Shown: positions 15,304 to 26,375, counted from the stretch's first letter. The stretch: DNA of 64,000 nt from Streptomyces mashuensis (GCF_014654785.1 NZ_BNBD01000009.1:62001-126000), one strand, 5' to 3'. The notes: generated by a model from the letters alone, not told the origin. Numbers and translations are program-made.

Positions 15304-15414
15304 GTGATCACTCAACCGCTTCGCGTATGAAGATCACCGCTCATCCGACTTGATGATCGTTCGTCAGGTGGTGGAGATCACAAACGCGACCCCGTACGCC
15401 GTGTCGCAGATCAC
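15304..15414. promoter_or_regulatory. Four GATCAC repeats upstream of the nuoA promoter
   Basis: GATCAC occurs at 15306, 15332, 15376 and 15409, always in the same orientation. The first is part of the perfect palindrome GTGATCAC (15304-15311). They lie just upstream of the nuoA -10 box, where an activator or a second repressor could bind. Confidence 0.45.
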
Positions 15415-15427
15415 AGAGCGACGGGCA

Positions 15428-15433
15428 TAGGAT
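15428..15433 (+). promoter_or_regulatory. -10 box of the nuoA-N promoter
   Basis: TAGGAT matches the Streptomyces vegetative -10 consensus (TAGRRT) and lies 111 bp before the nuoA start. No good -35 hexamer is seen 16-18 bases upstream, so an activator or another sigma factor may contribute. The predicted start of transcription is near 15440. Confidence 0.6.
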
Positions 15434-15448
15434 GCAATCGACCCGGGC

Positions 15449-15466
15449 TTGTGAACTGCCTCACAT
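15449..15466. promoter_or_regulatory. Rex operator (ROP) of the nuo operon
   Basis: TTGTGAACTGCCTCACAT matches the Streptomyces Rex operator (TTGTGAAC in the left half, TCACA in the right half). It begins 16 bp downstream of the -10 box, so bound Rex would block transcription. Rex is a repressor released by NADH; complex I is a known Rex target in S. coelicolor. Here the site is seen directly and the regulation is inferred. Confidence 0.85.
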
Positions 15467-15543
15467 GCCGACGATCTTCCTGACGGTCTCCGGGTCCGGT
15501 CAGCCAGCAGTCAGCGTCGACAGACTGGAAGGAGCGAGGAGCG

Positions 15544-15903
15544 GTGAACGCCTACGCGCCCATCCTCGTACTGGGAGCCCTCGGGGCGGGCTTCGCGATC
15601 TTCTCCGTGGTCATGGCGTCGATCGTCGGGCCCAAGCGGTACAACCGCGCCAAGCTCGAGGCCTACGAGTGCGGCATCGAGCCCACCCCGCATCCGGCCG
15701 GCGGCGGTCGCTTCCCCATCAAGTACTACCTGACGGCGATGCTCTTCATCGTCTTCGACATCGAGATCGTCTTCCTCTATCCCTGGGCGGTCACCTTCGA
15801 CTCCCTGGGGCTCTTCGGGCTCGTCGAGATGCTCCTCTTCGTGCTCACCGTCTTCGTCGCCTACGCCTACGTCTGGCGCCGCGGCGGCCTGGAATGGGAC
15901 TAG
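15544..15903 (+). CDS. nuoA: NADH-quinone oxidoreductase subunit A
   Basis: 119 residues, three transmembrane helices. The conserved loop YECGIEPTPHPAGGGRFPIKYY lies after helix 1, and helix 2 carries the FIVFDIEIVFLYPWAV motif with the acidic residues typical of NuoA. It helps form the junction between the quinone cavity and the proton-pumping arm. First gene of a 14-gene operon preceded by a -10 box and a Rex operator. GTG 15544 has GGAAGGAG and GAGGAG upstream. nuoB follows after 12 bases. Confidence 0.97.
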   Translation: MNAYAPILVLGALGAGFAIFSVVMASIVGPKRYNRAKLEAYECGIEPTPHPAGGGRFPIKYYLTAMLFIVFDIEIVFLYPWAVTFDSLGLFGLVEMLLFVLTVFVAYAYVWRRGGLEWD

Positions 15904-15915
15904 GGGGTTCCGGTC

Positions 15916-16470
15916 ATGGGACTCGAGGAAAAGCTGCCCAGCGGGTTTCTGCTGACCACCGTCGAACAGGCCGCGGGGTGGGTGCGCAAGGCGTCCGTCT
16001 TCCCCGCGACCTTCGGCCTGGCCTGCTGCGCGATCGAGATGATGACCACCGGTGCCGGGCGTTACGACATGGCGCGCTTCGGCATGGAGGTCTTCCGCGG
16101 CTCGCCCCGCCAGGCCGACCTCATGATCGTGGCCGGCCGGGTGAGCCAGAAGATGGCGCCGGTGCTGCGCCAGGTCTACGACCAGATGCCCAACCCCAAG
16201 TGGGTGATCTCCATGGGCGTCTGCGCCTCCACCGGCGGGATGTTCAACAACTACGCGATCGTCCAGGGCGTGGACCACATCGTCCCGGTCGACATCTACC
16301 TGCCCGGCTGCCCGCCCCGCCCCGAGATGCTGCTCGACGCGATCCTCAAGCTGCACCGCAAGATCCAGGGCGAGAAGCTCGGCGCCCACCGCGTGGCGGC
16401 CGAGCGCGAGGCGGAGGAGGCGGCCCTCAAGGCCCTGCCGCTGATCGAGATGAAGGGGCTGCTGCGATGA
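15916..16470 (+). CDS. nuoB: NADH-quinone oxidoreductase subunit B
   Basis: 184 residues. Holds the last iron-sulfur cluster of the chain, N2: the adjacent cysteines in GLACCAIEM, the Cys in GVCASTGG, and the Cys in LPGCPPRPE are the four ligands. It passes electrons to menaquinone at the interface with NuoD. The N-terminal amphipathic stretch (VEQAAGWVRKAS) lies at the membrane surface. The stop overlaps the nuoC start (ATGA), indicating translational coupling. Confidence 0.97.
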   Translation: MGLEEKLPSGFLLTTVEQAAGWVRKASVFPATFGLACCAIEMMTTGAGRYDMARFGMEVFRGSPRQADLMIVAGRVSQKMAPVLRQVYDQMPNPKWVISMGVCASTGGMFNNYAIVQGVDHIVPVDIYLPGCPPRPEMLLDAILKLHRKIQGEKLGAHRVAAEREAEEAALKALPLIEMKGLLR

Positions 16471-17273
16471 GCGAGCCCGGCACGGGACCCGAGGAGCCGG
16501 GGCGCGGCAAGGCCACCCCCGAGCCCACCACCCCCGCCTCGAAGCAGGCGAACGGCATCAACCCCGACCAGGAGAGCGACGCCCAGCGCCTCCCGGGCCA
16601 GCGGCTCGACCACGGCGAGGTCATCGGCGTCCGGCGCGGCATGTTCGGCGCCAACAACGGCGGCGACACCACCGGCTACGGCCGCCTCGTCCGGACCGTA
16701 CGGCTGCCCGGCGCGGCCACCCGCCCGTACGGGGGGTGGTTCGACGAGGTCGCCGACGAGCTGGAGGGCGCCCTGGCGGAACAGGGGCTGCTGCCGGAGA
16801 ACGCGATCGAGAAGACCGTCGTCGACCGCGGCGAGCTCACCTTCCACATCGCCCGCGAGCACCTGCCGCGCGTCGCCCGCACCCTGCGCGACGACCCCGC
16901 GCTCCGCTTCGAGCTGTGCACCGGCGTGAGCGGCGCGCACTACCCCGGCGACAAGGGCCGCGAGCTGCACGCCGTCTACCACCTGCGCTCGATCACCCAC
17001 AACCGGCTGATCCGGCTGGAGGTGAGCGCGCCCGACAGCGACCCGCACATCCCGTCGGTCACGGACGTCTACCCGACGAACGACTGGCACGAGCGCGAGA
17101 CGTACGACTTCTTCGGGCTGGTCTTCGACGGCCACCCCGCGCTCACGCGGATCATGATGCCGGACGACTGGCAGGGCCACCCGCAGCGCAAGGACTACCC
17201 CCTGGGCGGCATCCCCGTCGAGTACAAGGGCGCGCAGATCCCGGCCCCGGACCAGCGGAGGTCGTACAGCTGA
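16467..17273 (+). CDS. nuoC: NADH-quinone oxidoreductase subunit C
   Basis: 268 residues, longer than minimal NuoC because of a ~75-residue Pro/Glu/Gly-rich N-terminal extension (EPGTGPEEPGRGKATPEP). The core contains the 30-kDa subunit motif WHERETYDFFGLVFDGHP followed by GHPQRKDYPLGG. It is a peripheral-arm scaffold holding NuoD and NuoB, with no cofactor. NuoC and NuoD are separate genes here, unlike E. coli where they are fused. Starts in the ATGA overlap with nuoB and overlaps nuoD by one base. Confidence 0.96.
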   Translation: MSEPGTGPEEPGRGKATPEPTTPASKQANGINPDQESDAQRLPGQRLDHGEVIGVRRGMFGANNGGDTTGYGRLVRTVRLPGAATRPYGGWFDEVADELEGALAEQGLLPENAIEKTVVDRGELTFHIAREHLPRVARTLRDDPALRFELCTGVSGAHYPGDKGRELHAVYHLRSITHNRLIRLEVSAPDSDPHIPSVTDVYPTNDWHERETYDFFGLVFDGHPALTRIMMPDDWQGHPQRKDYPLGGIPVEYKGAQIPAPDQRRSYS

Positions 17274-18622
17274 TGTCCACATCCACCGGGCCCCACGAGA
17301 CCGGCCCCCACGAGACCGACCCCCGGCAGACCACCGAGGGCACGGTCTACACCGTCACCGGCGGCGACTGGGACGAGGTCGTCTCCGCCGCGAAGCAGGC
17401 CGACGACGAGCGCATCGTCGTCAACATGGGTCCCCAGCACCCCTCCACGCACGGCGTGCTCCGGCTCATCCTGGAGATCGACGGCGAGACCGTCACCGAG
17501 GCCCGCTGCGGCATCGGCTACCTGCACACCGGCATCGAGAAGAACCTCGAGTTCCGGAACTGGACGCAGGGCACCACGTTCGTCACGCGCATGGACTACC
17601 TGACGCCGTTCTTCAACGAGACGGCGTACTGCCTGGGCGTGGAGAAGCTGCTGGGCATCGAGGCCGACGTGCCCACCCGGGCCTCGGTGATCCGCGTGAT
17701 GCTGATGGAGCTCAACCGCATCTCCTCGCACCTGGTGGCCATCGCCACCGGCGGCATGGAGCTGGGCGCGACCACCATCATGATCTACGGGTTCCGGGAC
17801 CGGGAGATGGTGCTCGACGTCTTCGAGCTGATCACCGGCCTGCGGATGAACCACGCCTACGTCCGGCCCGGCGGCCTCGCGCAGGACCTGCCGCCCGGCG
17901 CCGTGGACCAGGTCCGCGAGTTCGTGAAGAAGATGCGCCGGAACCTGCCCGAGTACGACAAGCTCGCCACCGGCAACCCCATCTTCAAGGGCCGCATGCA
18001 GGACGTCGGGTACCTCGACCTCACCGGCTGCATGGCGCTCGGCATCACCGGGCCGATCCTGCGCTCCACGGGCCTGCCGCACGACCTGCGCAAGGCGCAG
18101 CCCTACTGCGGCTACGAGACGTACGACTTCGAGGTGCCGACCGCCGACACCTGCGACGCGTACGGGCGGTTCCTGATCCGGCTGGACGAGATGCGGCAGT
18201 CGCTGCGGATCATCGAGCAGTGCCTGGACCGGCTCCAGCCGGGCCCCGTCATGGTCGCCGACCGCAAGATCGCCTGGCCCGCGCAGCTCGCGCTCGGGCC
18301 GGACGGCCTCGGCAACTCGCTCGACCACATCAAGAACATCATGGGCACCTCCATGGAGGCCCTGATCCACCACTTCAAGCTGGTGACGGAGGGCTTCCGG
18401 GTGCCCCCGGGGCAGGCGTACACGGCCGTGGAGTCGCCCAAGGGCGAGCTCGGCGTGCACATGGTCAGCGACGGCGGCACCCGCCCGTACCGGGTCCACT
18501 TCCGCGACCCGTCCTTCACCAACCTCCAGGCCGTGGCGGCGATGTGCGAGGGCGGCATGGTCGCCGACGTCATCGTGGCCGTCGCGTCCATCGATCCTGT
18601 GATGGGAGGCGTTGACAGGTGA
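17273..18622 (+). CDS. nuoD: NADH-quinone oxidoreductase subunit D
   Basis: 449 residues, the 49-kDa subunit related to [NiFe]-hydrogenase large subunits. VNMGPQHPSTHGVLRL includes the conserved His of the quinone pocket, and GIGYLHTGIEKNLEFR and FELITGLRMNHAYVRPGG are also diagnostic. The N-terminal ~50 residues hold a short duplication, TGPHETGPHETDPRQ. With NuoB it forms the quinone site. This is the only nuoD in the window; the second nuo set has none, so this protein may be shared. Confidence 0.97.
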   Translation: MSTSTGPHETGPHETDPRQTTEGTVYTVTGGDWDEVVSAAKQADDERIVVNMGPQHPSTHGVLRLILEIDGETVTEARCGIGYLHTGIEKNLEFRNWTQGTTFVTRMDYLTPFFNETAYCLGVEKLLGIEADVPTRASVIRVMLMELNRISSHLVAIATGGMELGATTIMIYGFRDREMVLDVFELITGLRMNHAYVRPGGLAQDLPPGAVDQVREFVKKMRRNLPEYDKLATGNPIFKGRMQDVGYLDLTGCMALGITGPILRSTGLPHDLRKAQPYCGYETYDFEVPTADTCDAYGRFLIRLDEMRQSLRIIEQCLDRLQPGPVMVADRKIAWPAQLALGPDGLGNSLDHIKNIMGTSMEALIHHFKLVTEGFRVPPGQAYTAVESPKGELGVHMVSDGGTRPYRVHFRDPSFTNLQAVAAMCEGGMVADVIVAVASIDPVMGGVDR

Positions 18623-19445
18623 GCGAGGTGCAGCTGGGGATGCCCCAGCTTCCCGCGCCCGACTTTCCCCCCGAGGTCCGGGCCCGGCTGGAGGCGGAGG
18701 GCCGGGAGGTGATCGCCCGGTACCCCGACAGCCGCAGCGCCCTGCTGCCCCTGCTGCACCTGGTGCAGGCCGAGGAGGGCTGGGTGAGCCGCACCGGCGT
18801 ACGGTTCTGCGCCGAGCTGCTGGGCCTGACCACCGCCGAGGTCACCGCCGTGTCGACCTTCTACACGATGTACCGGCGCCGGCCCGGCGGCGACTACCAG
18901 GTCGGGGTGTGCACCAACACGCTGTGCGCCGTGCTCGGCGGCGACGCGATCTTCGCCGAGCTCCAGGAGCACCTCGGCGTCGGCAACGGGGAGACGACCG
19001 ACGACGGCGCGGTGACGCTGGAGCACATCGAGTGCAACGCGGCCTGCGACTACGCGCCCGTGGTGATGGTGAACTGGGAGTTCTTCGACAACCAGACGCC
19101 GGAGAGCGCCAAGCGGCTCGTCGACGACCTGCGCGCCGGCCGGCCCGTGCAGCCCACCCGCGGCGCGCCCCTGTGCACGTACCGCGAGACGGCCCGCATC
19201 CTGGCCGGCTTCCCCGACGAGCGCCCCGGCGCCACGGAGGCGGGCGGCAGCGCCGGGCCCGCCTCGCTCGCCGGGCTGCGGATCGCCAAGGGCGAGACCG
19301 GGCCCGCGCGCGTCGGCCCGCCCCGGGGCGCGCCCCCGCTCGGCGAGCGCCCCCCGGAGCACGCCAGCTCCCACGACGCGCCCCAGCAGACGTCCGCCTC
19401 GGACCCCGACCACCCCAGTGGACCGGTCACCGAGGAGGGGGAGGG

Positions 19446-19449
<4 letters not shown>
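18619..19449 (+). CDS. nuoE: NADH-quinone oxidoreductase subunit E
   Basis: 276 residues. The thioredoxin-like domain (residues ~1-175) binds the off-path [2Fe-2S] cluster N1a through CTNTLC and ECNAAC. The remaining ~100 residues are Pro/Gly/Ala-rich (PPRGAPPLGERPPEHASS) and predicted disordered, unlike the ~165-residue E. coli protein. Part of the NADH-oxidising module with NuoF and NuoG. GTG 18619 overlaps the nuoD stop (GTGA), and the stop overlaps nuoF. Confidence 0.96.
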
Positions 19450-20818
<1,369 letters not shown>

Positions 20819-20822
<4 letters not shown>

Positions 20823-23329
20823 CCGTCACCACCTCCGCCCCCTCGGCCGGAGGGGACGCGGCCCTCCCGCCGGAGGACCTGGTCTCCGTCACCATCGACG
20901 GCATCCAGGTCTCCGTGCCCAAGGGCACCCTGGTCATCCGCGCGGCCGAGCTGCTCGGCATCGAGATCCCGCGGTTCTGCGACCACCCGCTGCTGGCGCC
21001 GGTGGGCGCCTGCCGGCAGTGCATCGTGGAGGTCGAGGGCCAGCGCAAGCCGATGGCCTCCTGCACGATCACCTGCACCGACGGCATGGTCGTGAAGACC
21101 CAGCTGACCTCGCCGGTGGCGGAGAAGGCGCAGCGCGGCGTGATGGAGCTGCTGCTGATCAACCATCCGCTGGACTGCCCGGTGTGCGACAAGGGCGGCG
21201 AGTGCCCGCTGCAGAACCAGGCGATGAGCGCCGGGCAGGCCGAGTCGCGGTTCGAGGGCCGGAAGCGGACGTACGAGAAGCCGGTGGCGATCTCGCCGCA
21301 GGTGCTGCTGGACCGGGAGCGGTGCGTGCTGTGCGCGCGCTGCACGCGCTTCTCGAACGAGATCGCGGGCGACCCGATGATCGAGCTGCTGGAGCGCGGG
21401 GCGCTGGAGCAGGTGGGCACGGGCGAGGGCGACCCGTTCCGGTCGTACTTCTCCGGGAACACCATCCAGATCTGCCCGGTGGGCGCGCTGACCTCGGCGG
21501 CGTACCGGTTCCGCGCGCGCCCGTTCGACCTGGTGTCGTCGCCGTCGGTGTGCGAGCACTGCGCGGGCGGCTGTGCGACACGTACGGACCACCGGCGCGG
21601 CAAGGTGATGCGGCGGCTGGCGGCGGAGGACCCCGAGGTCAACGAGGAGTGGCTGTGCGACAAGGGCCGCTTCGCGTTCCGCTACGCGCAGCGGCCGGAG
21701 CGGCTGACGACGCCGCTGGTGCGCGGCGCGGACGGCGTGCTCGCCCCGGCGAGCTGGCCCGAGGCGCTGGAGGCCGCGGCGCGCGGGCTGGCGGCGGCGC
21801 GGGGCCGGGCCGGGGTGCTCACGGGCGGCCGGCTGACGGTGGAGGACGCGTACGCGTACGCGAAGTTCGCGCGGGTCGCCCTGGAGACGCACGACGTGGA
21901 CTTCCGGGCCCGGGTGCACAGCGGTGAGGAGGCCGACTTCCTCGCCGCGCACGTCGCGGGCCGGGGCGTGGACCTGGACGGTACGGGTGTGACGTACGCG
22001 GCGCTGGAGAAGGCGCCGGCGGTGCTGCTGGTGGCGCTGGAGGCCGAGGAGGAGGCGCCCGGTGTCTTCCTGCGGTTGCGCAAGGCGTGGCGGCGCCACG
22101 GGCAGCGCACCTTCGCGCTGGCCACGCACGCCACGCGCGGTCTGCTGAAGGCGGGCGGCACGCTGCTGCCGGCGGCGCCGGGCACCGAGCCGGAGTGGCT
22201 GCGGGCGCTGGCGGGCGGGTCGGGGCTGGACCCGGACGGCCGGGCGGCGGCCGAGGCGCTGCGGGCCGGGGGCGCGGTGATCCTGGCCGGTGAGCGGCTG
22301 GCGGGCGTGCCGGGCGGGCTGACGGCGGCGCTGGAGGCGGCGCGTGCGACCGGCGCGCGCCTGGTGTGGCTGCCGCGCCGGGCGGGCGAGCGGGGCGCGC
22401 TGGAGGCCGGTGCGCTGCCGGGCCTGTTGCCGGGCGGGCGGCCGACGACGGACCCGCGGGCGCGCGAGGAGACGGCGGCCGTGTGGGGTGTGCCGGAGCT
22501 GCCGCGCAGCCCGGGGCGGGACGCCGGGCAGATCGTGGCGGCGGCGGTCACGGGCGAGTTGGGTGCGCTGCTGGTGGGGGGCGTGGAGGTCGCCGACCTG
22601 CCCGATCCGGCGCGGGCCCGGGAGGCGCTGGACGCGGTCGGGTTCCTGGTGAGCCTGGAGCAGCGGCCGAGCGAGGTGACGGACCGGGCGGACGTGGTGC
22701 TGCCGGTGGCGGCGGTCGCCGAGAAGGCGGGCACGTTCCTCGACTGGGAGGGGCGGGCGCGGCTGTTCGAGGCGGCGCTCAAGCCGGACCAGATGGCGCG
22801 TACGTCCGTGCCGGGCGACCTGCGGGTGCTGCACATGCTGGCCGATGCGATGGACGTGCCGCTGGGCCTGCCGGACGTGCCGGCGGCCCGCGCGGAGCTG
22901 GCCCGGCTGGGCCCGTGGCGTGGCGAGCGGCCGGCGCCGCCGGACGAGCCGGCCCGGGCGCTGCCGCGGCCCGAGCCGGGCGAGGCGGTGCTGGCCGGGC
23001 ACCGGATGCTGCTGGACCGGGGCCGGTTGCAGGACGGCGACGACGCGCTGGCCGCCACCCGGCCCGAGCCGGTGGCGCGGCTGTCGGCGGCGACGGCGGC
23101 CGAGGCCGGCGTGGCGGACGGGCAGGTGCTGCGGGTGTCGGGGCCGGCGGGGTCGGTGCGGCTGCCGCTGCGGGTGACGCCCATGCCGGACCGGGTGGTG
23201 TGGCTGCCGCTGAACTCGGTGGGCGGCGGTGCGCTCTCCGACCTGGGGGCGCGCCCGGGTGAACCCGTACGGATCGGTGCGGACAACGGCGACGGGGCCG
23301 GGGCGCCCTTCGGGGAGGTGCTGTCGTGA
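20819..23329 (+). CDS. nuoG: NADH-quinone oxidoreductase subunit G
   Basis: 836 residues. N-terminal ferredoxin domain for [2Fe-2S] N1b (FCDHPLLAPVGACRQCIVEV and MASC), then HPLDCPVCDKGGEC for N5 with its His ligand, then RCVLCARC with IQICPVGAL for N4. The following molybdopterin-oxidoreductase-like domain starts with CEHCAGGC and a later Cys in WLCDKGRF, the ligands of the extra N7 cluster that only some bacteria keep. The C-terminal half has drifted, with no cofactor motif. It links NuoF to NuoI. Confidence 0.96.
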
Positions 23330-24720
23330 CCGCGAGCGTGCCGCTGCGGCTGCTGGCCGCCGAGGACCTGTCGATGTTCGGCCGGGACCCGTGGTGGCTG
23401 GTGGTGCTGAAGGCCGTCTTCTGCTTCGCGTTCCTGATGGTGACGGTGTTGTTCTCCATCGTCTGGGAGCGCAAGGTCGTGGCCTGGATGCAGCTGCGCA
23501 TCGGCCCCAACCGGCACGGCCCGTGGGGGATGTTGCAGTCGCTGGCCGACGGCGTGAAGCTGATGCTCAAGGAGGACGTGATCGTCCGCCGCGCCGACAA
23601 GGTGGTCTACCTGCTGGCGCCGGTGGTCGCGGCGATCCCGGCGTTCATGGCCGTCGCGGTGATCCCCTTCGGCCCGTCGGGCGGCGAGGTGTCCGTCTTC
23701 GGGCACCGCACGGCGATGCAGCTGACCGACCTGCCGATCGCGGTGCTGTACATCCTCGCGGTGGCGTCGGTGGGCATCTACGGCATCGTGCTGGCCGGCT
23801 GGTCGTCCGGGTCGACGTACCCGCTGCTGGGCGGGTTGCGGTCGTGCGCGCAGATGATCTCGTACGAGATCGCGATGGGCGCCGCGTTCGCGTCGGTGTT
23901 CCTCTACTCCGGCTCGATGTCGACGTCCGCGATCGTCGAGGCGCAGCACGACCGGTGGTACGTGCTGCTGCTGCCGGTGTCCTTCCTCGTGTACATCGCG
24001 ACGATGGTGGGGGAGACCAACCGGGCGCCGTTCGACATGCCGGAGTCCGAGGGCGACCTCGTCGGCGGCTTCAACACCGAGTACTCGTCGATCAAGTTCG
24101 CGATGTTCATGCTCGCCGAGTACGTGAACATGGTGACGGTCTCGTCGGTCGCCACCACCCTCTTCCTGGGCGGCTGGCGGGCTCCCTACCCGGTGTCGGC
24201 GTTCTGGGAGGGCGCGAACCACGGCTGGTGGCCGCTGCTCTGGTTCGTGATCAAGGTGCAGCTGCTGCTGTTCTTCTTCATCTGGCTGCGCGGCACGCTG
24301 CCGCGGGTGCGCTACGACCAGCTGATGAAGCTGGGCTGGAAGGTGCTCATCCCCGTCTCGCTGGCCTGGCTGATGCTCGTGGCCACGGTGCGGGCGCTGC
24401 GCAACGAGCACTACGACTTCCAGCACATCGTGCTGTACGTGGGCGGCGGGGTGCTGGGCGTCCTGCTGCTGTCGCTGCTCGCCGACGTCTTCCGGGCCCG
24501 CGCGGAGAAGGACACCGGGGAGGAGGCCGCCGGGGAGGCGGAGTCCGCGCCGGACGAGGAGGCGGCCTTCGACCCGATGGCGGGCGGCCACCCCGTGCCG
24601 CCGCTGCCCGGCCAGACCGTGCCGCCCGTGCCGCGCCGCCGGCCCCGGGGCGAGGGGCACCTCATTGTCAGTGGCGGGGTGGACACTGTGCGTGACGAAA
24701 AGGAGGCCCGCGGTGACTGA
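23326..24720 (+). CDS. nuoH: NADH-quinone oxidoreductase subunit H
   Basis: 464 residues, eight to nine membrane helices. Forms the membrane end of the quinone channel: ERKVVAWMQLRIGPNRHG, LADGVKLMLKED and ETNRAPFDMPESEGDLVGGF are the conserved cytoplasmic loops. A ~75-residue charged C-terminal tail (RARAEKDTGEEAAGEAESAP) is added relative to E. coli (325 aa). GTG 23326 overlaps the nuoG stop, and nuoI starts 8 bases before the end of this gene. Confidence 0.97.
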   Translation: MTASVPLRLLAAEDLSMFGRDPWWLVVLKAVFCFAFLMVTVLFSIVWERKVVAWMQLRIGPNRHGPWGMLQSLADGVKLMLKEDVIVRRADKVVYLLAPVVAAIPAFMAVAVIPFGPSGGEVSVFGHRTAMQLTDLPIAVLYILAVASVGIYGIVLAGWSSGSTYPLLGGLRSCAQMISYEIAMGAAFASVFLYSGSMSTSAIVEAQHDRWYVLLLPVSFLVYIATMVGETNRAPFDMPESEGDLVGGFNTEYSSIKFAMFMLAEYVNMVTVSSVATTLFLGGWRAPYPVSAFWEGANHGWWPLLWFVIKVQLLLFFFIWLRGTLPRVRYDQLMKLGWKVLIPVSLAWLMLVATVRALRNEHYDFQHIVLYVGGGVLGVLLLSLLADVFRARAEKDTGEEAAGEAESAPDEEAAFDPMAGGHPVPPLPGQTVPPVPRRRPRGEGHLIVSGGVDTVRDEKEARGD

Positions 24721-25297
24721 CTTCCAGAATCCCGTGGCCGGCTTCGGCGTGACCTTCAAGGCCATGTTCAAGAAGCGGCTCACCGAGCAGTACCCCGAGT
24801 ACAAGAAGCCCACCGCGCCGCGATTCCACGGCCGTCACCAGCTCAACCGGCACCCGGACGGCCTGGAGAAGTGCATCGGCTGCGAGCTGTGCGCCTGGGC
24901 CTGCCCGGCCGACGCCATCTACGTGGAGGGCGCCGACAACACCGACGAGGAGCGCTACTCGCCGGGTGAGCGGTACGGCCGCGTCTACCAGATCAACTAT
25001 CTGCGCTGCATCCTGTGCGGCCTGTGCGTCGAGGCGTGCCCCACCCGGGCGCTGACGATGACGAACGAGTACGAACTGGCCGACTCCAGCCGCGAATCGC
25101 TGATCTACACCAAGGAACAGCTGCTCGCCGGCCTGGAGGAGGGCATGGTCGACACGCCGCACGCCATTTACCCCGGCATGACCGAACAGGACTACTACCG
25201 CGGCCTGGTGACGCACGCCGCGCCCGGCACCGAGCGGCAGGTCGCGGTCTCCAAGGGCGAGAAGCCCGAGCCCGACGGCGAGGAGGTGCAGGCATGA
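24713..25297 (+). CDS. nuoI: NADH-quinone oxidoreductase subunit I
   Basis: 194 residues. An 8Fe ferredoxin-like subunit with two CxxCxxCxxxCP motifs, CIGCELCAWACP and CILCGLCVEACP, binding clusters N6a and N6b between NuoG and NuoB. The N-terminal helix (GFGVTFKAMFKKRLTEQYPE) anchors it to the membrane arm. GTG 24713 has AGGAGG 6 bases upstream and overlaps nuoH by 8 bases. The C-terminal ~30 residues are charged and likely flexible. Confidence 0.97.
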   Translation: MTDFQNPVAGFGVTFKAMFKKRLTEQYPEYKKPTAPRFHGRHQLNRHPDGLEKCIGCELCAWACPADAIYVEGADNTDEERYSPGERYGRVYQINYLRCILCGLCVEACPTRALTMTNEYELADSSRESLIYTKEQLLAGLEEGMVDTPHAIYPGMTEQDYYRGLVTHAAPGTERQVAVSKGEKPEPDGEEVQA

Positions 25298-26079
25298 CCT
25301 CCACGGGCGAGGCGGTGCAGTTCTGGGTGCTGGCGGTGGTCGCCGTGCTCGGCGCGCTGGCCACCGTGCTGATGCGGAAGGCCGTGCACAGCGCGCTGTC
25401 GCTGGCCGGCACGATGATCGTGCTGGCCGTGTTCTACCTGGCCAACGGCGCGTACTTCCTGGGCATCGTGCAGATCGTCGTCTACACCGGCGCGGTCATG
25501 ATGCTGTTCCTGTTCGTGGTGATGCTGGTGGGCGTCACCGCCGCCGACTCCCTCAAGGAGACCATCCGCGGGCAGCGGCTGCTGGCGGGGCTGTGCGTGC
25601 TGGGCTTCGGCGTGCTGCTGGGCGCGGGCATCGCCAACGCCTCGCTGCACCGGTTCGACGGCCTCGGCCAGGCCAACGCGGGCGGCAACGTGCAGGGCCT
25701 GGCCGCGCTGATCTTCACCAAGTACGTGTTCGCGTTCGAGATCACCGGCGCCCTGCTCATCACCGCGGCCGTGGGCGCGATGGTCCTCACGCACCGGGAG
25801 CGCACCGAGCGCGCCGCCACCCAGCGCGAGCTCGCGGAGGCGCGCGTGCGCGGCGGCAAGCAGCTGCCGCCGCTCCCCGCGCCCGGCGTGTACGCCCGGC
25901 ACAACGCGGTGGACGTCCCGGCGCTGCTGCCCGACGGCACGCCCGCCGAGCTCAGCGTCAACCAGACGCTGCGCGCCCGCGGCCAGGTGCGGGACGTGTC
26001 CGCCGAGGCGCTGGCGGACCTGGCGGCGCTGGAGCAGCGGTCGGAGGACCGGCTGGAGCGGAAGGGGAAGAAGAGGTGA
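25294..26079 (+). CDS. nuoJ: NADH-quinone oxidoreductase subunit J
   Basis: 261 residues. Five membrane helices in the first ~165 residues, including the conserved third helix region IVQIVVYTGAVMMLFLFVVM, whose pi-bulge Tyr/Gly segment is involved in coupling. The last ~90 residues are a hydrophilic cytoplasmic extension (EALADLAALEQRSEDRLER) absent from E. coli. Overlaps nuoI by four bases and nuoK by four bases. Confidence 0.96.
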   Translation: MTSTGEAVQFWVLAVVAVLGALATVLMRKAVHSALSLAGTMIVLAVFYLANGAYFLGIVQIVVYTGAVMMLFLFVVMLVGVTAADSLKETIRGQRLLAGLCVLGFGVLLGAGIANASLHRFDGLGQANAGGNVQGLAALIFTKYVFAFEITGALLITAAVGAMVLTHRERTERAATQRELAEARVRGGKQLPPLPAPGVYARHNAVDVPALLPDGTPAELSVNQTLRARGQVRDVSAEALADLAALEQRSEDRLERKGKKR

Positions 26080-26375
26080 ACCCGGTCAACTACCTCTATC
26101 TGGCGGCCCTGTTGTTCACCATCGGTGCCGCCGGCGTGCTCATCAGGCGGAACGCGATCGTCGTCTTCATGTGCGTCGAGCTGATGCTGAACGCCTGCAA
26201 CCTGGCGTTCGTCACCTTCGCACGGATGCACGGCAACCTCGACGGCCAGATCATCGCGTTCTTCACGATGGTCGTCGCCGCCGCCGAGGTCGTCATCGGG
26301 CTCGCCATCATCCTGACGATCTTCCGCTCCCGCCACTCGGCCTCGGTCGACGACGCCAGCCTGCTGAAGCTGTAA
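26076..26375 (+). CDS. nuoK: NADH-quinone oxidoreductase subunit K
   Basis: 99 residues, three helices, the MrpC-like subunit. The two buried glutamates needed for proton transfer are in MCVELMLNACNLAF and MVVAAAEVVIGLAI. GTG 26076 overlaps the nuoJ stop. Homologous to the NuoK2 subunit at 55111-55467, with both key Glu kept in each copy. Confidence 0.97.
   Translation: MNPVNYLYLAALLFTIGAAGVLIRRNAIVVFMCVELMLNACNLAFVTFARMHGNLDGQIIAFFTMVVAAAEVVIGLAIILTIFRSRHSASVDDASLLKL

Noticed and set aside
22080..23260. Formate dehydrogenase-like catalytic function for the C-terminal half of NuoG
   Set aside because: The domain is related to molybdopterin oxidoreductases but the cofactor-binding signatures have decayed; only the N7 cluster cysteines remain.
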